DNA from: Oscillatoriaceae cyanobacterium Prado104
GTDB lineage: Bacteria > Cyanobacteriota > Cyanobacteriia > Cyanobacteriales > Microcoleaceae
Assembly (NCBI GenBank): GCA_025454405.1
Contig: JALOON010000039.1
Coordinates: forward strand, 1-63,634
Reading direction: 5' to 3'
Length of the DNA stretch: 63,634 nucleotides
This document shows, piece by piece, positions 1 to 11,300 of the stretch (position 1 is the stretch's first letter; each line of letters opens with the position of its first letter). The position numbers and the translations under genes are program-made. The notes beneath the pieces are model-generated. The model saw nothing but the letters and a program-made list of their open reading frames with translations, had not been told where the DNA came from and did no database searches.

Positions 1-446
1 CCTTCGACGATCGCATCGTCAACAGCTTTTACCGTAACGGTTTTAGCGATATTCCAATCGGCTGCGGTGAATGTGAGAGGGGCGATCGGCTCGATCTGAC
101 TGCCAGTTGTGAGATTGACGGTAACATCACCAGTCGGCTGCGATTTCAGGACTACAGTGTAACTGCCGTTTGCACCGCCTTCTGTGGCTGTTATCTCGGT
201 GGGAGTGACAATGACGCCCGCCGTATCGTTGTCCTTGTTAGTCAGGCTGACATCCGCTACATCTTTGTCGCTGTAGTTCGGATCGCCACTAACAGTATTA
301 GCCGTGATAATTTTGTAGTCAACATCGCCGTCAGTAATGCTGTCATTAACTCCAGTTACTGTTATTGGTTGCGGTACGTTCCAATTAGTATTCGTGAAAG
401 TTATGCTATTAGTCGAAACTGTTCCTTCTGCTGGATTGTTGCTGCT
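1..446 (-). pseudogene. Out-of-frame continuation of the DUF4347/Calx-beta gene (runs off left edge)
   Basis: The minus strand of this stretch is open and encodes the same beta-sandwich repeat as the 3012-aa paralogue at 10560-11070 ([17 protein letters not shown], then DNDTAGVIVTPTEITATEGG, then SQPTGDVTVNL). It is not in frame with the upstream gene, which stops at 446-448. The intact paralogue has 13 codons between its Val-Val and AGC AGC; here only two bases remain, a net loss of 37 nt that shifts the frame. No start codon with a ribosome binding site is seen at the junction, so this part is probably untranslated. It continues beyond base 1, so its C-terminus (possibly an RTX domain, as in the paralogues) cannot be seen. 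Confidence 0.8.
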
Positions 447-3400
447 CAAACCACGCTAAATTTAGCAGTACCGCCATCTTCGGTTGTAATTAATCCCGCC
501 GTTGGATTGACAGTAATTCCCGGAGTTTCGTTATCGCTGTTAGTAACCGCAACATCATCGGGATTGAGATTGTTGTAATTAAGATCGGTGCTGACACCAG
601 GACTTGTAATAATATTGTAAGTTTTGCTGCCATCAGCTAGCAAATCATCAACGCCTGTCACGGTAACAGTCTGCGGTGCATTCCAATTATCGGGAGTGAA
701 AGTTAAGCTGTTAGGCGAAACAGTTCCTTCTGCTGTATTGTCGCTGCTCAAACCGATGATAACGTTAGCAGTTGGTTTCGTGTTGAGTTTGACTGTAAAT
801 TCCGCTTTGCCACCTGTTTCTGTTGTTGATAACGATTTGGGACTTACCGTAACGCCCGCGGTGTCATCATTGGTAATAGTAGTAGTAGCAGTTGGATTCG
901 GAATTATCGGCGCGCCACCCGGTGAAACTGAATTTGATAAGGTAATGGATACAGTTTCATTTGGTTCGATTTCAGCATCTCCCAAAACATCCAAAGTAAT
1001 TGTTTTCGATGTTTCGCCCGCTGAAAAAGTTATTTTTCCAGTAGCAGCAGTTGCGCCAGAAGTGCCGCCAATGTTGTTGTAATCGGTGCCGTTCGTTGCA
1101 GTACCGCCAATAGTGTAATCTACCGTACTCCAAAGTTCCGTGCTGCCGTTGCGAGTAATGGTAAATGTGACAGGACTTGTACCGGAATTTCCTTCGGTAA
1201 TTGTGGGAGGATTGGCGGCAATAGTATAAGAACTATTCCTGTCCAAAATTGACACTGTTGCTTTACTAGAAGTGCTAGCAACACCGCCAGTAATCTGTCC
1301 TAAATTGAGAATTAACTGTTCGTTACTGTCAACGATATTGTCAGCTTTAATCGTGACTGCTACATTCTGGGTAAGGGTAGTAGTGTTGGCAGGAAAAGTC
1401 AGCGATGTAGTTGAAAGAGTGTAATCCGCACCTTGAGTAGCCGTGCTGCTGGGGTCGATCTCAATTTGTACGACTACATCGCTAAAAGAATTGCTGTTGC
1501 TGATAGTAACCGGAACATTAATTACTGTGTCGGTAGCGCCTTCATTAACATTGTAGATGTTGGTGTATTGATTGGCAGGCTCGAAACGTACCGTAGTGGG
1601 TATATTGAGGAGGACTGAAACAGTGTTATCCGAGAAGTTCGTTGCAGCAATATCCGGCTTGTTATCTCCATCAATATCCTTCACCACAACCGAAGAGGGA
1701 GAAGGAATAGCCGAACCCACTGGAAAGTCGATCGCAGTGTTAAATTCACCATTACCTTTTCCTATCAAAACAGAAACGGCTTTAGCTGTACTGTTCGTCA
1801 CAGCCAAGTCTGACTTGCCGTCGCCGTCGATATCTCCAGCCGCCAGGAAAAATGTTTCTACTGCTAGATTGGGAGCAGCGGTAAAACTTCCAGGGCTTTT
1901 TTGTAACAGAATTGAGACGTTTTTAGAGTCACGATTAGCTACAGCCAAGTCATCTGTATTGTCCGCATCAAACTTCCCTACAGCGATCGAATTCGCCCAC
2001 GTTCCCACGGGAATAATTGGGCCATTGGTAAAGGTTCCACTGTCATTTGCCAGCACAATTGAAACTGTATTATCGACGTTGCTTGTCACAGCTAAGTCGT
2101 CTTGTTTTCCATCGCCATCAAAGTCGCCTACAGCGATCGAAGTGGGCTGTATTCCTACCAAAGAACTGACTGGCGCGCTAAAAGTCCCGTCGGAATTTTG
2201 CAAGAGAATTGAGACAACACTGTTAGTATTTGGGCTGCCGGTAGCGCGGTTAGTAGCTATAGCTATATCTGGTCGATTGTCACCATTAAAATCTGCTGCA
2301 GCAATGTAATTAGCGGAAATCCGCGAGTCGAAAGATAGATCGACGGGAGCACCCAAACCAGTGGTACTACCCAAAAATATTGATACAGAACCACTGCCAT
2401 TATTTACAACCAAGTCGTCATAGATATCTGGATTAAATTTAGCGACAGCGAGGGCTTTTGTTCCCCGCGGCAACAGAGTAGCGGGGGCAAAGCTACCCGT
2501 ACCATTTCCTAACAGAATTGATGTGCCTGAACCACTGCTAATGTTGGCTGCGGCACTATTCGCCACCGCTAAGTCCTTTATTCCGTCGCCGTTAAAGTCA
2601 CCGACATCAACCAAGACGGGATTTGTCCCTACAGGAAAATTTGTCGCGGGTTTGAAACTACTCAAAACATACTCGTATGTTGCTAATACTTCTGCTTCAA
2701 ATACCAGCGGTGTTTTAATTTCCCCGGTTGTTGTTTCTAATTCCCAATCGCCGCCTTTTGCCGCGCTGCCGGTGAGGTTTTTGGAAGCGGCAACATTGGT
2801 ATTTGTGAGTTGGGCGATGCGCTGGATGAAGGCGATACCATCTAAATCTAAACCTACATCTAAATCTCTCGTTTGTGCCGCAATACCGCCGGGGAATGAA
2901 TTCCCCGTCTCATAGCGCAAGTCCTCTAAAGAGGACTGAAGAGCAACCTTATTTTCAGTCGATTTCAACTGAGATATTGCATCGCGATCGATGAGTCCAA
3001 AGAAACCGGGTTTCTGACCGATAAATAAGGGTTTAGATGCAGAATCTTTGACAGAAACCCGGTTTCTGCCTGCGTACTGTTTATTGATGTTATCCCCAGT
3101 CGGTTTCAACCGACTTTCGCTATGAGACGGGGGTTTGAACCCCCGGCGGACTGTCGGGAAATCGGGAGATAATGCGGTGTTATCCCCAGTCGGTTTCAAC
3201 CGACTTTCGCTATGAGACGGGGGTTTGAACCCCCGGCGGACTGTGGGTAAAACGCGAGATCCCGCTGCCACATTGCAACCGTAAATTAGAATTTCCCCCC
3301 CCCGTAAGAAAACATTTCGCCACTGCTGCAATTGCTGCGAATAAGTCTCCAAATTATCTAAGGAAAACCGAGTTTTCCCGAGTTGCAAACTTCCCGGACT

Positions 3401-3604
3401 GCCATGAGAAATGATGTGGATGCTGTCAATATTAGTTCGATCGCCCAAAACTTCAGTAATTTGGTCGATCGCATCCCGTCTCGCATCTAAAATAACTACT
3501 TCCGTACCCGGTTTCACCCCGGCAACTAAACTTTGATAATCCTCTACTCGATCGTCGATAAAGGCGATCGATTTTCCGCAACTTGAAACCTGTAAATTCG
3601 GCAT
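446..3604 (-). CDS. DUF4347 / FG-GAP / Calx-beta surface protein, prematurely stopped by frameshift
   Basis: A large, probably secreted protein of 1052 residues. The start MPNLQVSS is chosen over the upstream in-frame start because AGGTGTGTT lies directly before this ATG and the same start context recurs at 5151, 14365 and 19526. Order: first half of DUF4347 (about 12-110, with [11 protein letters not shown] and IYGCNVA), an inserted segment rich in palindromic DNA repeats (about 112-250), the rest of DUF4347 ([19 protein letters not shown], about 255-300), FG-GAP/VCBS repeats with DFNGDGxxD calcium loops (about 320-660), two Calx-beta-like domains (about 668-908) and the start of a further beta-sandwich repeat. 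Translation ends early because of a net 37-nt loss relative to the paralogue at 5327-14365. FG-GAP and Calx-beta domains typically bind calcium and mediate adhesion; that role here is inferred. Confidence 0.85.
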   Translation of the reverse strand: MPNLQVSSCGKSIAFIDDRVEDYQSLVAGVKPGTEVVILDARRDAIDQITEVLGDRTNIDSIHIISHGSPGSLQLGKTRFSLDNLETYSQQLQQWRNVFLRGGEILIYGCNVAAGSRVLPTVRRGFKPPSHSESRLKPTGDNTALSPDFPTVRRGFKPPSHSESRLKPTGDNINKQYAGRNRVSVKDSASKPLFIGQKPGFFGLIDRDAISQLKSTENKVALQSSLEDLRYETGNSFPGGIAAQTRDLDVGLDLDGIAFIQRIAQLTNTNVAASKNLTGSAAKGGDWELETTTGEIKTPLVFEAEVLATYEYVLSSFKPATNFPVGTNPVLVDVGDFNGDGIKDLAVANSAAANISSGSGTSILLGNGTGSFAPATLLPRGTKALAVAKFNPDIYDDLVVNNGSGSVSIFLGSTTGLGAPVDLSFDSRISANYIAAADFNGDNRPDIAIATNRATGSPNTNSVVSILLQNSDGTFSAPVSSLVGIQPTSIAVGDFDGDGKQDDLAVTSNVDNTVSIVLANDSGTFTNGPIIPVGTWANSIAVGKFDADNTDDLAVANRDSKNVSILLQKSPGSFTAAPNLAVETFFLAAGDIDGDGKSDLAVTNSTAKAVSVLIGKGNGEFNTAIDFPVGSAIPSPSSVVVKDIDGDNKPDIAATNFSDNTVSVLLNIPTTVRFEPANQYTNIYNVNEGATDTVINVPVTISNSNSFSDVVVQIEIDPSSTATQGADYTLSTTSLTFPANTTTLTQNVAVTIKADNIVDSNEQLILNLGQITGGVASTSSKATVSILDRNSSYTIAANPPTITEGNSGTSPVTFTITRNGSTELWSTVDYTIGGTATNGTDYNNIGGTSGATAATGKITFSAGETSKTITLDVLGDAEIEPNETVSITLSNSVSPGGAPIIPNPTATTTITNDDTAGVTVSPKSLSTTETGGKAEFTVKLNTKPTANVIIGLSSDNTAEGTVSPNSLTFTPDNWNAPQTVTVTGVDDLLADGSKTYNIITSPGVSTDLNYNNLNPDDVAVTNSDNETPGITVNPTAGLITTEDGGTAKFSVV
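2886..3243. repeat. Cluster of palindromic elements translated in frame within DUF4347
   Basis: Three copies of a 53-57 bp two-hairpin element: 2886-2938 (minus orientation, stems CGGGG/CCCCG and AGTCCTC/GAGGACT) and 3097-3153 and 3187-3243 (plus orientation, stem AGTCGGTTTCAACCGACT, linker TTCGCTATGAGA, stem CGGGGG/CCCCCG). The last two lie in a 90-bp direct duplication. Between them and the first copy, 3003-3068 holds an inverted pair of AGAAACCGGGTTTCT motifs from another family. All are multiples that keep the host frame: the plus-orientation copies read as [20 protein letters not shown], the minus copy as SSLEDLRYETGNSFPGGI. Confidence 0.9.
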
Positions 3605-3880
3605 AACACACCTGCTTGGGATTTGAAAAAAAGACAACAATCCTCCACCCAATTTCGCGACTACTGTCCGAAATTTCCGAACGTTTTCGATCGAGCAACC
3701 AGTATTCTTTCTTAAAAAATGAAGCTGGAATATCTGTCTCTTGTAACAATAACAGCATTTTGAGAAGAGTGGTATAAATTTTTCTTTAAAAACGCCCTGT
3801 TAATTTAAAGTTTTATAAAAATGCGGGACTATTTTGGTATAGATTACTTGTGAAGGGTCGAAAATTTATGGAATACGCCC
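3605..3880 (-). promoter_or_regulatory. Conserved leader/promoter region of the DUF4347 genes
   Basis: About 275 bases upstream of the start at 3604 are nearly the same as the region upstream of 14365, and in shorter blocks upstream of 19526. The conserved parts include a poly-A/T tract just before AGGTGTGTTATG and an AT-rich block near 3770-3800 with a TATAAT-like hexamer on the minus strand. No convincing -35 box is visible. Promoter function is inferred from conservation and position. Confidence 0.45.
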
Positions 3881-3904
3881 GATCGCGTTTGGGCTTGTGA
3901 CTCA

Positions 3905-3959
3905 GTTTGTAGTGCGGACTTCAGTCCGCTGAAAGGACTAAAGCCCGCATTACAAACCG
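3905..3959. repeat. Intergenic GTAGTGCGGACTTCAGTCCGC-type palindromic repeat
   Basis: Inverted repeat starting TTTGTAGTGCGG and ending CCCGCATTACAAACC, with inner palindrome GGACTTCAGTCC. Full or partial copies occur at 24577-24610, 24862-24923, 28613-28640, 31243-31302 and 49403-49430, nearly all between genes. The remaining 3605-4044 interval holds no gene. Confidence 0.85.
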
Positions 3960-4044
3960 TTTTTATTGCGAGTAGAAAATGCTGTAATTGTTCTTGCCAC
4001 CAAACTGAAAATTATTTTCCCAATTATCATAAATCCAAGCATTA

Positions 4045-5151
4045 CTATGAAATTCCCGATCGCAATTTAGCAATACTGAAAATCATGAATGCTAATCCGA
4101 TAACGGCAATTGCGTAAAACACATTACTGTTAACTGCAATAGTAAAAGCGTCATCATTTTCGATCGTAGTTGTAGCAACAGCAGTAGAAATTGCATAACT
4201 AAATGGTGCAACAGGATTCGACAGCGCAACCGCGATCGTTTCATCCGGTTCAAAAAAACTATCGCCTAAAACACTGACAGTTATTGTTTTGGATAATTCA
4301 CCAGGCGCAAAGTCGATCGTACCTGCGGTATTTGTTGCGCCTGTTGCCCCAGAAATTCCCTCGATATTGTGATAATTGCTGCTGTTAGTAGCAGTACCGC
4401 CGATCGTATAATCTACGCTACTGGCACGAGATATAGCGCCGCTGCGAGCGATCGTAAAAGTAACGGGAGTAGTACCGGAATTTCCTTCTGTAATTGCTAC
4501 TTTATTGGGAGTAATGGAATATTCGATCGGATCGATAAGAATTGTTACCTTACTAACTCCAGAACCCAAACGGTCTGCTCGATCGCGAATCACCCGATTA
4601 AAGCTAGCATAGATGCTGGAATTAACTTGTCCGGTGGCATCGGCTTGACGGGCAAGAGAGTACAAATAAGGCGAATTCAAACTATTTTGCAGTCCTTTGT
4701 TGTTGTTCCATGCCAGATTTTTGTTGCTAATTTCTAATTCGAGTCGGGAATCTTTACCTACCAAATTAGGCACATTGCCCTGCACGATCTGAGCGCCTGC
4801 AGGTTTATTGTAGTCGTTACCAAAAACAGCCATCCCCCCTTTGACAATCTGCATTTCGGCATCGTTACTCTGAGTTCCCGCATCCCCTCCATAGCCGTCA
4901 TTAGATACCGAATCTCCAATATTGACCATCCATCCTGATGGAGTTCCTCCACAATCAACGATAAATTTCACAGTAGTGAAATCTTTAAAATCGATTTTTA
5001 CTAATGTTTCCAACCAACTGTCGCCGTTGGCATCAATCGGAGGTTTTACCAGAGTAATAAAATGGTTTGGCGTACCTGTTATAGTACCCGTTTTTAAGTT
5101 GATTTCGTAAGTAGCTGAAACAGCAACATTTGATTTTGTCATATTTGACAT
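4045..5151 (-). CDS. Calx-beta domain protein with C-terminal membrane segment
   Basis: A 368-residue protein starting MSNMTKSNV, chosen because of the AGGTGTGTTATG context shared with the DUF4347 genes. Residues 1-205 form an unrecognised domain (SGWMVNIGDSVSNDGYGGDAG and a stretch on membership of a list of small residues). Residues about 212-325 are a Calx-beta domain ([44 protein letters not shown]-like loop), closely related to the Calx-beta domains of the neighbours. A hydrophobic helix follows at about 340-360, then a short basic tail (KLRSG). Unlike its neighbours it has no DUF4347 and no RTX, so it may be membrane-anchored instead of released. The shared leader suggests co-regulation with the large proteins. 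Function unknown. Confidence 0.8.
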   Translation of the reverse strand: MSNMTKSNVAVSATYEINLKTGTITGTPNHFITLVKPPIDANGDSWLETLVKIDFKDFTTVKFIVDCGGTPSGWMVNIGDSVSNDGYGGDAGTQSNDAEMQIVKGGMAVFGNDYNKPAGAQIVQGNVPNLVGKDSRLELEISNKNLAWNNNKGLQNSLNSPYLYSLARQADATGQVNSSIYASFNRVIRDRADRLGSGVSKVTILIDPIEYSITPNKVAITEGNSGTTPVTFTIARSGAISRASSVDYTIGGTATNSSNYHNIEGISGATGATNTAGTIDFAPGELSKTITVSVLGDSFFEPDETIAVALSNPVAPFSYAISTAVATTTIENDDAFTIAVNSNVFYAIAVIGLAFMIFSIAKLRSGIS

Positions 5152-5285
5152 AACACACCTCATTGGAAGTACAAAAATCGAAGTACCTCGATAATTTCAG
5201 TTTCGTAGGGTGCGCCGCGAATAATTCTCGCAACATACATCAATTAATATAGCGACGCACCATACAACTTATAATACAGAGTTGT

Positions 5286-5316
5286 TAAAGGGCGATCGAA
5301 CTTTTTATCGCCCCTG
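5286..5316 (-). terminator. Possible intrinsic terminator after the 3012-aa gene
   Basis: On the minus strand, just after the stop of the 3012-residue gene, GGGCGAT and ATCGCCC form a 7-bp stem around a 10-base loop and are followed by TTT. The T-run is short, so confidence is moderate. Confidence 0.45.
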
Positions 5317-5326
5317 AAACCAAAAA

Positions 5327-8300
5327 CTATATCAAACCAAAATCCGCAGCAGTAATTTGATTTGCAGGCACTCCAATTAAAGCGACAATAGGTTGCCCGG
5401 TTGCAGCAACACTAATCCGAGTCCTGCCATTGCCTTGAACAATTGCCAATTGCGCAAAAGTCAGTCCGTTACCGAGAATTAGCAAATCTTTGCCATCTTC
5501 AAAATCGGTAATAATATCGGCTCCAGAATTGGCAGCCAGCAAGAACTTATCGAATCCTTGTCCTCCTGTTAGATTATCATTTCCCAAACCGCCCTCGAGC
5601 AAATCATCTGCCTGCCCTCCCTGCAGGAAATCGTTACCGTTTTCGCCCTTCAAAATATCGATACCCCGACCTCCATAAAGCGAATCGTTACCCCTGCCAC
5701 CGAACAGACTGTCATCCCCATCGAGGCCGTTAAGGAAGTCGTTGCCTCCCAAACCGTAAATCTCATCATTTTTGCTAGTGCCGTTGAGCAAATCATTGGC
5801 ATCAGTACCGTTGATGCGACTCGGAGGATCGATGGTAAAACTACCTTCTGTAGCAAAAGGCGAACCCGCCCAAGCAGTATCGATCGCCTGCACGCTCCAG
5901 TAATATGTTCCTGGTGACAAATCTTGGAGTGTCCAAGTCCTGTTTTGACCGGCATTGCCCGATCCGACAACTTGCCGAGTCCCGTCATTGAGAGACATCG
6001 GAGCAAAAATTTCGCTACCTCCAGGCGTCGTGCCAACTCGCAGGTTGTAGTTCAAACCACCCCGAGAAGTTTGAGCGTCTGCAGCTGGATTCCAACCTAA
6101 AGAAACTTGTCTGTTATAAACTTGCGATCGCAATCCTGCCGGTGCAGTAGGAGGAGTATTAGCATTAGCTGTATTGTTGCGGTAAACATCGCGATCGAGC
6201 AACATATCCAATTTGCCGTCTTTGTCATAATCTCCCCAAGCTGCAAAATTGCTGGAGACATTATCGGGCAAAACATTTGTATCTTCAGCAAATCCATTGC
6301 CCGTATTGCGGAACACCCGATTACCCCTCGGGGTACCAGCAAGCAAAATATCCAATTTGCCGTCATTGTCATAGTCTCCCCAATCTGCAGCGCTACTTCC
6401 CGGCAATACCGTCCTCGTATCTTCGATAAAGCCGTTGTTGCTAGTGTTGCGAAATACCTTGGTTATTTTGCCCGCATCAGAGTTGCCAGCTAACAATATA
6501 TCCGGCAATCGATCGTTGTTAAAATCTCCCCAAGCTACCGAACCGCCAGAAACACCAGGTAACGCGAAAGCTTCAACAAAACCGCTGCCCGTATTGCGGA
6601 ACACCTTGGCTATTTTGCCATCAACAGTATCGCCAATTAGCAGAATATCCTGTTGGCTGTCTTTGTTGTAGTCCGCCCAAGCAGCCGCACCGTTGGTAAC
6701 GCCGGGAAGTTGGATATTCAGATCCGGAGTCAATGTACCGTTGCTGCTGCGATACATGATGCTGGAGTCCGTTAGAGATGCCGTACCTTCGGCGTTAAAT
6801 ACTGTTTGCTTGGTGGCATTCAATAGGTCGAGTTTGCCATCATTGTTGTAGTCTGCCCACGATTGCGAGCTATCTTGGGGACTTCTGTTCTCGCTTGCAA
6901 ATGGATTGTTGTTGTCAGAGCGATCGAAAACTTGAAGAAAGCTTGGCCGTTGAATGCGTCCATTTCCAATTGTTTGCAAGGCAAAATTCAGTTTGCCGTC
7001 ATTATTGTACTCTCCCCAAGCTGCGTTAGAAGCTAGCTCCAACCTTGGGGTGCCGCTTTCAGCAGTAAAGGTACTGCCAGTGTTGAGGAAAGGCCAAGTA
7101 CCCGTGAAGTTATCGCTGCTACCGGGTGCGTTCAGAAGTTGCGATCGACCTGATGCGATAAAATCGAGTTTCCCATCATCGTTGTAATCTCCCCAATCGC
7201 TAATTGTTCGGCCTTGGAAATAACTCGATATTTCGGTGGTGATTTTGCTGAAAGTGTAATTGCGTTCGAGGTTTGTAACGCTGACATCAGCCGGATCGAT
7301 ACCCGAGTAACTGAAAGGTAAAAAAGATGGATCGGCTGGAATATCGTTGCTGATGGCCGGATCGAGGATAATTTTGTAAGAGGTATCGCCATCGGGTCGA
7401 TCGTCATTAACGCCTGCAATTGTAACAGTTTGACCGATATTCCAATTATCAGGAGTAAACGTCAGTTTTGATGTAGAAACTGTTCCTTCTGCGGTGTTAT
7501 CGCTCCTCACCGGAATTACTACATCAGCGGTAGGCTTGCTGGCTAGCAAAACGCTGAAAGTAGCAGTGCCGCCAGCTTCTGTAGTTGTCAGTCCCTGTGT
7601 CGGCTCGACTAAAATGCCAGAGTTGGGAAAACCTATAGGATCTATGTAACGGAATAGGTTGGTGATGCTGACATCAGCAGCATCAATACCTGAATATTTG
7701 CTGTCGGTGCTAACTGCTGGGGCAGTGACGATCGTGTAAGGCCGATTAGCAACCACCATCAGAGTACCGCTTTCCCCAGTTACCGTTACTTCTTGAGGAA
7801 TGTTCCAGTTTTCGGGTGTAAAGGTAACTTCAGAAGTGGAGAGACTGCCTTCAGCAGGATTTTGAGGAGAAACGCTCAATCCGATCGCAACATTAGCAGT
7901 TGGCGGGCTGTTAAGTTCGACGGTAAATTTGGCTTTGCCACCTGTTTTCGTAGTAGCTAATCCGCTGGTATGGCTGACAGTAATTCCCGGATTATCGCTA
8001 ACAGTAAAACTGCCTTCTGTAGCAAAAGGCGAACCTGCCCAAGCGGTATCAATTGTTTGCACGCTCCAGTAATAGGTTCCCGGTTGTAAGTCTTTTAATT
8101 GCCAGTTAGTGTTTTGATTGGCATTTCCCAATCCGACAATTTGCCGAGTGCCGTCGTTTAAAGACAGCGGTGAAACAATATCCGTACCCCCTGGCGTCGT
8201 GCCAACTCGCAAGTTGTAGTTCAAGCCAGGAGTTGGAGTTTGAGCGTCTGTTGCGGGATTCCAACTAAAAGAAACTTTTCGGTTATTAACTTGCGATCGC

Positions 8301-11300
8301 AAGTTTGTCGGTGCGGTGGGAGGAGTATTCGCATTAGCAGTGCCGTTGAGGTACAGTTTTTTATCGAGCAAGATGTCCAATTTGCCATCGCTGTTGTAAT
8401 CTCCCCAAGCACCACCGACACTGCCGCCAGTCAGTCCCGTACTGGTATCTTCGCTAAAGCCACTGCCGGTATTGCGATACACTTTGCCGTCAAGCAAGAT
8501 ATCCAATTTGCCGTCATTGTCGTAATCCCCCCAAGCAGCAGCAAGGCCTCCAGGCAACGCCGCACCGGTATCTTCAGTAAAGCCCCCACCTGTGTTGCGG
8601 TAAACTTTGGCTATTTTGCCCGTACCAGTCTCGCCGGCCAGCAAGATATCCTGTTTGCCATCATTGTTGTAATCTCCCCAAGCTGCCGATCCGTATTCAA
8701 CACCCGTCAAGGCGAAAGCTTCAGCAAACCCGCTGCCAGTATTGCGAAATACTTTGGCTATTTTGCCCGTACCAGTGTTGCCAGTCAGCAAAATATCCTG
8801 TTTCCCATCGCTGTCGTAATCTCCCCAAGCAGCAGCACCATTGGAGACGCTGGTTAAGTTAGCACTGGCATTGATATCTGGCAAGTAGCCGTCGCCAGTT
8901 TTGCGGTACAGCAGGCTGGCGACTTGATATTCCCCAGAGTCAGGATTGAAACCAATTTTTCGGATGTTCGCATCTAGGATATCTAGTTTGCCATCGTTGT
9001 TGTAATCTCCCCAGCTAAGGGCACCTAAGGGGCGAGGGGAACCAAAATCCTCATTGCGGCCGAGATCGGTGCTCGTCCAAGAGCTGCCGGTATTTTTGTA
9101 GACTGAGATTTTGTAGGAGGGGATAGAATTGTTACCGCGTCCCCCTGGATTATCCAACTCGTTGGCCGCGAATTCCAGCCGACCATCATTATCAGCATCT
9201 CCCCAAGCTGCAGGTAAATTAGGGTTAAAAAAAGAATACTCCCAAGTCAGGGTATCGCCTGCATTGCGGTACAGCCAAGTACCGTCGGTGCGTATTTGTC
9301 CTGTAAGGATCGGACGATTTCCTGATGCTAAAACATCAAGTTTTCCATCGTTATTGTAGTCTCCCCAAATTCCCTTGGCATACCCGAGTCCCTGCGATAT
9401 TTCTGTGGGGAATTCTGCAAACAACGGGGCTGGAGTTTCATTGTCAATATTGGTGACAGTTACGTTGTTGGGAGCAACAAACCTGTAGTCAAAATCATCG
9501 GTTGCGGGAGAATCGAGTTTGATGGTATAAGCGCGATCGCCGTCTTTGATGGCATCGTCTACTCCGGTAACTGTGACGGTTTGGGCTGTGTTCCAATTGT
9601 CGGGAGTAAATGTCACGGACGATCGAGAGATTTTGCCCTCAGCCGGGTTGTCAACGCTGATGGGAATGGTGACTGCCGATCGCGGTTGAGTGGTTAGTAA
9701 AACGCTAAAATTAGCGGTGCCTCCTGCTTCGGTTGTAGCTAACCCGCTGGTGGGATAAACCAAAATCCGCGGCTGTAAATTGTACCGAATGACTAAGAGG
9801 TTGGTAAGGCTGACATCTGCAGCATCAATACCAGAGTAGTTGGGATCTCTACTTTGAGCGGGCTCGGTGAAGATGGTGTAAGGTATGTTGCCATATTGAT
9901 TTTCGTATGGGCCGCCTCCACCTTTTACAGTTACAGTTTGAGGCTGATTCCAGTTATCGGGCGAGAAATTCAGCCTCTGTGTGGAAACTGTTCCTAAGTT
10001 CGGGTTAACCGTCAAGCCGATGCTAACCCCATCACGCGGTTGAGTATTTAGTTTGACGCTAAAAGTTGATTCACCGCCTGTTGTCGTGGTGATTAATCCG
10101 CTGGTGGGGAAGACGGTGATGCCAGCCGATGCGGGTGTTGGAGTCGGCGCGGGTGTTGGAGTTGGCGCGGGTATTGGAGTCGGCGCGGGTATTGGAGTCG
10201 GCGCGGGTATTGGAGTCGGCGCGGGTGTTGGAGTTGGCGCGGGTGTTGGAGTTGGCGCGGGTATTGGAGTCGGCGCGGGTGTTGGAGTCGGCGCGGGTGT
10301 TGGAGTCGGCGCGGGTGTTGGAGTCGGCGCGGGTGTTGGAGTCGGCGCGGGTGTTGGAGTCGGTGTGGGTGTTGGAGTCGGTGTGGGTGTTGGAGTTGGC
10401 GCGGGTGTTGGCGTGGGGGTAACTACGGGAGTGATTGTGGGAGTTGGGGGTGGTGGTGGCGGTGGTGCTACATCGTTATCTGCGATCGCTACTGTCACGC
10501 CCGAAATCGCAATTCCGTTATACTTAGAATCGGTGCTGCTCGCGTTGTGAGTAATATTTCCACTGTGCGCGCCTTCGACGATCGCATCGTCAACAGCTAT
10601 TACCGTAACGTTTTGAGCGAGATTCCAATTGTTGGGCGTGAATGTGAGAGGGGCGATCGACTCGATCTGCCCGCCAGTTGTGAGATTGACGGTAACGATC
10701 GCTGTTGGCTGCGATTTCAAGGCTACAGTGTAACTGCCGCTGGCACCGCCTTCTGTTGCTGTTGTTTCGGTGGGAGTAACAACGACGCCCGCCGTATCGT
10801 TGTCCTTGTTAATCAGGCTGACATCCGCTACATCTTTGTTGCTGTAATTCGGATCGGTACTAACAGTATTAGCCGTGATAATTTTGTAGTCAATATCGCC
10901 GTCGGCTACGCTATCATTAACTCCAGTTACTGTTAGCTGTTGCGGTACGTTCCAATTAGTATTCGTGAAAGTTATGCTGTTAGTCGAAATCGTTCCCTCG
11001 GCTGGATTGTTGCTGCTGGTGGCGATCGTCACATCCGCCGTTGGTTGAGTGTTCAGCACTACAGTAAAGTTAGCAGTACCGCCCGCTTCAGTTGTGGTTA
11101 ACCCCGCCGTTGGATTGACAGTAATTCCCGGAGTTTCGTTATCGCTGTTAGTAACTGCAACATCATCGGGATTGAGATTGTTGTAATTAGGATCGGCGCT
11201 GACACCAGGACTTGTAATAATATTGTAAGTTTTACTGCCATCAGCTACAAAATCGTCAACGCCCGTTACTGTCACAGTCTGCAGTACATTCCAATTAGCG

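Noticed and set aside
10126..10430. Possible CRISPR-like or VNTR outside a gene
   Set aside because: It lies wholly within a coding frame and is explained by the linker.
10053..10550. Gly/Val/Ala-rich plus-strand frames across the 18-bp tandem
   Set aside because: Antisense shadow of the Pro-Thr-Ala linker; all frames stay open because the repeat unit is a multiple of three.
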